DNA of 17,717 bases from an uncultured Lentisphaeria bacterium (GTDB taxonomy: Bacteria; Verrucomicrobiota; Lentisphaeria; JABSQK01; CAJWLW01), in contig CAJWLW010000071.1 in assembly GCA_913042885.1 (NCBI GenBank), positions 1 through 17,717 on the forward strand. The letters are read 5' to 3'. The notes under the pieces were generated by a model that worked only from the letters and a program-made list of their open reading frames with translations, did no database searches and was not told the DNA's origin. The translations under genes were made by a program, and so were the position numbers. Shown piece by piece: positions 14,871 to 17,717 of the stretch. Position 1 is the stretch's first letter; each line of letters opens with the position of its first letter.

Positions 14871-15046
14871 TATTCGCTGATTGCTTCAAAACCGATGCTG
14901 TAAGGCGCATCGAGAATCTGAACGAAGAAATGCCGAAAAGTTCCGTCACGAGTGACCGGATCGCGAGTCACCACCGCGAAGGGGAGATGAATCGGAATTC
15001 GGTCCATGCGACTCACCTTGCGTGGGCAGCCGGTGTCGTTCGTCAT
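14870..15046 (-). CDS. Small unknown protein of 58 residues in the phosphatase cluster
   Basis: A short frame not recognised as any family. Its ATG overlaps the phosphatase stop as ATGA (15043-15046), AGGAAA lies five bases upstream, and its stop TAG shares one base with the GTG of the metallophosphoesterase. Such exact junctions at both ends argue for a translated gene. The product has a basic N-terminal part (CPRKVSRMDR, 7-16), a hydrophobic stretch (IPIHLPFAVV, 17-26) and an aromatic-rich C-terminal part (FRHFFVQILDAPYSIGF, 37-53). It has no signal peptide or clear membrane span. It could be a small partner of the adjacent phosphatases, or the decayed C-terminal remnant of a larger gene. 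Moderate confidence that it is translated; function unknown. Confidence 0.55.
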   Translation of the reverse strand: MTNDTGCPRKVSRMDRIPIHLPFAVVTRDPVTRDGTFRHFFVQILDAPYSIGFEAISE

Positions 15047-15522
15047 GAATCTTTCCTGAGGAGCTCCGGCAAGAGTCTTATGGCCATCTGCTCCCATCCA
15101 TTCGCACGCAGAGCGGCCGGCCTGACGGCGCGCAGCCTGGCGATAGCCTCAACGGGTCCGATCTGTTCACGCCAAGCAATATAATAACTCAGCACAAGGC
15201 CCGTCCGATCGCGACCGGCAGCACAGTGGACGAGGACCGTGCGTCCTTCTTCGATATTGGAACGAATGATCTCAAGCGTAAGCGGCAGCAACGCACGGCA
15301 GACTCGAACGCTGTAGTCATCGGGTGGCCAGGAGTCAGGAAACGGGATGCAGATGCGCGACAATCCGTTCCGCGAAGCATCTGAGTGCGGAAACAGATCG
15401 GAGGCAACCGAGAGAATTATGTCGAAACCACCGGCCTTCAGGTCGGAGAATTGCCAGGGGGCTATGCCTGGCCCCGGTCGTCCTGCGAGCGTGTTCTCAT
15501 ATACCCAGAAAATGTTTTTCAT
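15043..15522 (-). CDS. Dual-specificity/tyrosine-phosphatase-like protein
   Basis: A 159-residue cysteine phosphatase. The C-x5-R-(S/T) P-loop is VHCAAGRDRTGLV (98-110), with nucleophile Cys100 and Arg106. The likely general-acid aspartate is Asp63 or Asp68/69 in FPDSWPPDDY (61-70). It would dephosphorylate proteins, phosphosugars, inositol phosphates or lipids; small bacterial enzymes of this type often act on non-protein substrates. No export signal. The ATG at 15522 lies 12 bases after the stop of DUF4838 copy B, and its own stop overlaps the ATG of the 58-residue gene, so copy B, this gene and the following genes probably form one transcript. Domain assignment is firm; target unknown. Confidence 0.9.
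   Translation of the reverse strand: MKNIFWVYENTLAGRPGPGIAPWQFSDLKAGGFDIILSVASDLFPHSDASRNGLSRICIPFPDSWPPDDYSVRVCRALLPLTLEIIRSNIEEGRTVLVHCAAGRDRTGLVLSYYIAWREQIGPVEAIARLRAVRPAALRANGWEQMAIRLLPELLRKDS
15052..15057 (-). promoter_or_regulatory. Ribosome binding site of the 58-residue gene
   Basis: AGGAAA on the minus strand, five bases before the ATG at 15046 and inside the end of the phosphatase gene. It supports translation of the small frame. Confidence 0.5.
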
Positions 15523-15534
15523 TGCGTACTTTCG

Positions 15535-17717
15535 CTATTGCTTTCCGGCGCACCATTTGATTGCATTCTTGAGCAGCGCCGCCTTCGCGCTTTGCGTGCT
15601 ATTCCCCTTTAACCTAAGATCCAGCCCGCAGGCAACCAACCGCCCTTTGCCAAACTCGCCGACAACCACCACGGGATCACGGCTTTGGGCCGATATGGCG
15701 ACGGCCACGCCTTGCGCACCGAGCTCGTACTCGACACAAAACCCCGTGCCGGGCAATTCCGTATTCATCTCGATCCCCTGCGTCAGCGGATGTTCGTCGA
15801 CCACCATCCAGGGCGCGAAATCGTGACCACCGCCATGGTTCTTGAACTTGCAGATGTCCGGGTATCTGCGAAGCCCCATCTTCGACAACGCCGCCGTAAT
15901 GATAAGCCCACCGCCACCGCGCACGTAGTTCCGGAAAGTGTCCATCAGGGAACCACTCATCCGTTGTCCTTGATCGTCGCGTGGCAATATGGGCAGCACG
16001 ACCACCTCGCAGGCATCGATCATCGCCTTGTTGGGAGAAGTGAGCGGCTGGGCATCGATGCCATCGACGGTTTGCAGATAATTGAGAATTTCAGTCGAAC
16101 CGTACCCCTTTTGCACAACCCCGACGCGCAAGCCCTTGCCGGTAAACTGCGGCAAAGTCGCCAGCGCCCATTCCGCATCCGTCAGCGGCAGCACCACGTC
16201 TGCGAGCGACTGCGGATCGGCGTCCGCCGGCCGCACCGCCCGCATCCACACGCCTCCCTTGCAGTGCTTCATCCGGCCACCCTGCAGCTCAGCCGGATGC
16301 CCCTCGATGTCGGCCACCAGGAAATAGCGACGGCCGGGATCGAGCCGGTCAAGCGTTAATGTGTAGACGTGCGCTTTGTTGCTGCGATATGCGGTTCGCC
16401 CCTGGTGTGCGTCGACGCTCAGCTCAGTGAGTTGCTCGGGCTGCTCGGCAGGCGCGGTCGCCAGCGCCGCCCGCGTCATGTCCAGCAGGAAGTGGCTGGC
16501 GTTCTTGAAGGTCACCTCGTAGATGCCCGCGACCCGGACATGATCGGTGACGTCCCACGTCTTCCTTATCTTTGTCTTCGCCTTGAAGTCCTTGCTCTTC
16601 CAGGCGCCGACCTTCTTGCGAAAGTAACTCGATTCGAAACCGCGAATGCCGAAAGGCCTCAGCGCATCACTGATGCCGTAAACATTCCTGCTGACCGCGG
16701 CCTTGGTGATCGCGTACCGCCCGTACACCCGGGTCATGAGGTCGAGGCCCAGAGACCGCTCCCATGCTTCCAGCCCGTCAATCGTCTCCAGCCCGGCGAC
16801 ACCCAGCCGGGTCAGGGCGTTCTGCAATTCGACGCGCTCGTCCCAGGTGGGCTTGTCGGCCACGGCGGCGATTTGCGTGGTGATGAAAGCGATCGCCTTC
16901 ATCATGCTCACATAACCTTGAATCACCCGGGTCTCGGCGATCATCCCGGGCTTGCCGAGGCGTTCGGCGATCTTCATCGCCTTATCGCATGCCGCCAGGT
17001 CTTTATCGAAATGCTCAGTCGTCGGGAAGTATTCAAACATCCCCTTTTTGCCCAGCCCGGGACCGGTGCGCGCGGCCACCATGTTGACCAGCTTGCCGGA
17101 AGCGTTGAAGTCGTACATCGCCGCGCCGTAGAAGTCCCATCCCACCGGGCCGAGCAACATCGCCCACTCGGCGAACGCGTCGGGGTCACTGATCCCGCGC
17201 CGCGTAGCGTATGCCGTGGCGAACTCGCGTTCATCGCGCCCTTTCGCGTTCCAGGACCATTCCGCGGCCGCGGTCACGTTGAAGTCATACAGGCGATTGC
17301 TGTACACGGCGTAACCGTTCAGGCATTTCAGCTTCTTGTCGACGAACTCGTTCATCCGATAGCGGATAAACTGCGGCCCGGTCCACGGGGTCACTGCTCC
17401 GAACGACGCCGTCAACTGCGGAACCACACCCAGCCATCCACCCTTGGCCGCGAACTCCTCGAGCAGCGGATAGATCATGGGCGCGCGCAGCGAGTTGTAG
17501 GTCCACGAGCTGGCGTAGAAGACCACGCCCACTCCCGGGGGCACTTCAGCCAGCACCTTATCATTGGTCCGGTAGGTGCCCTGGGTGAGGAGGATACGCG
17601 CAAACAGCTTCGGATATTGCTTCTGCGCCAGACGCCAGGCATTGATGTAGGCGCGGGTTTCCAAGGCGTAGTGCATGTTCTCACCTTCGGCGAGACACTT
17701 CTCGCATGGGCACTGGA
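15535..17717 (-). CDS. DUF4838 / GH20-like protein, copy B (5' part beyond right edge)
   Basis: The frame is open from the right edge to the stop at 15535, giving about 726 residues that match residues 332-1058 of copy A almost without gaps. The first visible codons read QCPCEKCLAEGENMHY, retaining the C-x-C-x2-C cluster seen in copy A. The shared blocks, such as FIRYRMNEFVDKK, YAVYSNRLYDFNVTAAAEW and GPVGWDFYGAAMYDF, are nearly identical. The segment after IDGLE (SLGLDLMTRVYGRY versus SLPDLEFYNQGKK) diverges most. The C-terminal ThuA/GATase-like domain is present (RGGGGLIITAALSKMGLRRYPDICKFKNHGG region). The ATG at 17676 is internal, not the true start. By analogy with copy A it should be secreted, but its N-terminus is not visible. 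It probably shares a transcript with the phosphatase gene 12 bases downstream. Confidence 0.85.
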   Translation of the reverse strand, partial: QCPCEKCLAEGENMHYALETRAYINAWRLAQKQYPKLFARILLTQGTYRTNDKVLAEVPPGVGVVFYASSWTYNSLRAPMIYPLLEEFAAKGGWLGVVPQLTASFGAVTPWTGPQFIRYRMNEFVDKKLKCLNGYAVYSNRLYDFNVTAAAEWSWNAKGRDEREFATAYATRRGISDPDAFAEWAMLLGPVGWDFYGAAMYDFNASGKLVNMVAARTGPGLGKKGMFEYFPTTEHFDKDLAACDKAMKIAERLGKPGMIAETRVIQGYVSMMKAIAFITTQIAAVADKPTWDERVELQNALTRLGVAGLETIDGLEAWERSLGLDLMTRVYGRYAITKAAVSRNVYGISDALRPFGIRGFESSYFRKKVGAWKSKDFKAKTKIRKTWDVTDHVRVAGIYEVTFKNASHFLLDMTRAALATAPAEQPEQLTELSVDAHQGRTAYRSNKAHVYTLTLDRLDPGRRYFLVADIEGHPAELQGGRMKHCKGGVWMRAVRPADADPQSLADVVLPLTDAEWALATLPQFTGKGLRVGVVQKGYGSTEILNYLQTVDGIDAQPLTSPNKAMIDACEVVVLPILPRDDQGQRMSGSLMDTFRNYVRGGGGLIITAALSKMGLRRYPDICKFKNHGGGHDFAPWMVVDEHPLTQGIEMNTELPGTGFCVEYELGAQGVAVAISAQSRDPVVVVGEFGKGRLVACGLDLRLKGNSTQSAKAALLKNAIKWCAGKQ

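Noticed and set aside
51..17717. Genome-wide recoding of TAG as an amino acid
   Set aside because: TAG ends several intact genes at the expected family length, such as the thiolase-like, HSD10-like and isomerase genes.
1..17717. CRISPR arrays, tRNA or rRNA genes, integrase or transposase genes
   Set aside because: No regularly spaced repeats, no cloverleaf or rRNA-like segments, and no recombinase motifs were found on either strand.

Overview
The window is a densely packed bacterial segment in which every supported gene lies on the minus strand, so transcription runs from right to left. Gene content (secreted DUF4838-type proteins, a BNR/Asp-box sialidase, Gfo/Idh/MocA proteins, an AP-endonuclease-fold isomerase, a PhyH dioxygenase) is typical of uncultured heterotrophs such as Lentisphaerae and other PVC bacteria, Latescibacteria, Poribacteria or Hydrogenedentes. 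This is an impression from gene content only. Base composition is uneven: the acyl-CoA genes are very GC-rich, the sialidase/phosphoesterase genes are near neutral, and one alcohol dehydrogenase gene (8600-9547) is clearly AT-rich. The segment therefore looks like a mosaic.

Layout in transcription order (right to left): (1) a large DUF4838/GH20-like protein, copy B, running off the right edge (15535-17717); (2) a tightly coupled set of a dual-specificity-type phosphatase (15043-15522), a 58-residue unknown (14870-15046), a calcineurin-like metallophosphoesterase (13959-14870) and a sialidase frame (12702-13955) broken by one in-frame TAG; (3) a REP-like hairpin and a candidate promoter (12512-12705); (4) a sugar isomerase/epimerase (11675-12511), a Gfo/Idh/MocA oxidoreductase (10659-11672) and a PhyH-family dioxygenase (9535-10626); (5) the AT-rich iron-type alcohol dehydrogenase (8600-9547); (6) an acyl-CoA module of an HSD10-like dehydrogenase (7792-8565), a GH109-like Gfo/Idh/MocA protein (6604-7770), an acyl-CoA ligase (5052-6584), a thiolase-like protein without the nucleophilic cysteine (3901-5055) and a DUF35 zinc-ribbon partner (3389-3823); (7) copy A of the DUF4838 protein, complete with signal peptide (51-3227).

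How the genes may work together (inference): the two secreted DUF4838 proteins and the sialidase would act on exported or host glycans. The isomerase and Gfo/Idh proteins would process released sugars or act as NAD-dependent glycosidases. Embedded among them is a catabolic CoA module. Its ligase has a GGSTG P-loop, its dehydrogenase resembles HSD10, and its cysteine-less thiolase sits next to DUF35. That combination resembles the ligation, oxidation and retro-aldol steps known for steroid side chains (Ltp2-ChsH2 type) more than ordinary beta-oxidation.

Most noteworthy observations: the Trp-to-amber change inside an Asp-box of the sialidase; two long same-direction DUF4838 copies enclosing about 12 kb; the cysteine-less thiolase/DUF35 pair; the EVP (not EKP) Gfo/Idh protein with a GHGGGDF motif; a small overlapping gene between two phosphatase genes; and a perfect 11-bp-stem palindrome that supplies the stop codon of the sialidase frame. 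There is no rRNA, tRNA, CRISPR array, transposase or integrase that I can see, and no gene-free stretch longer than about 190 bases.
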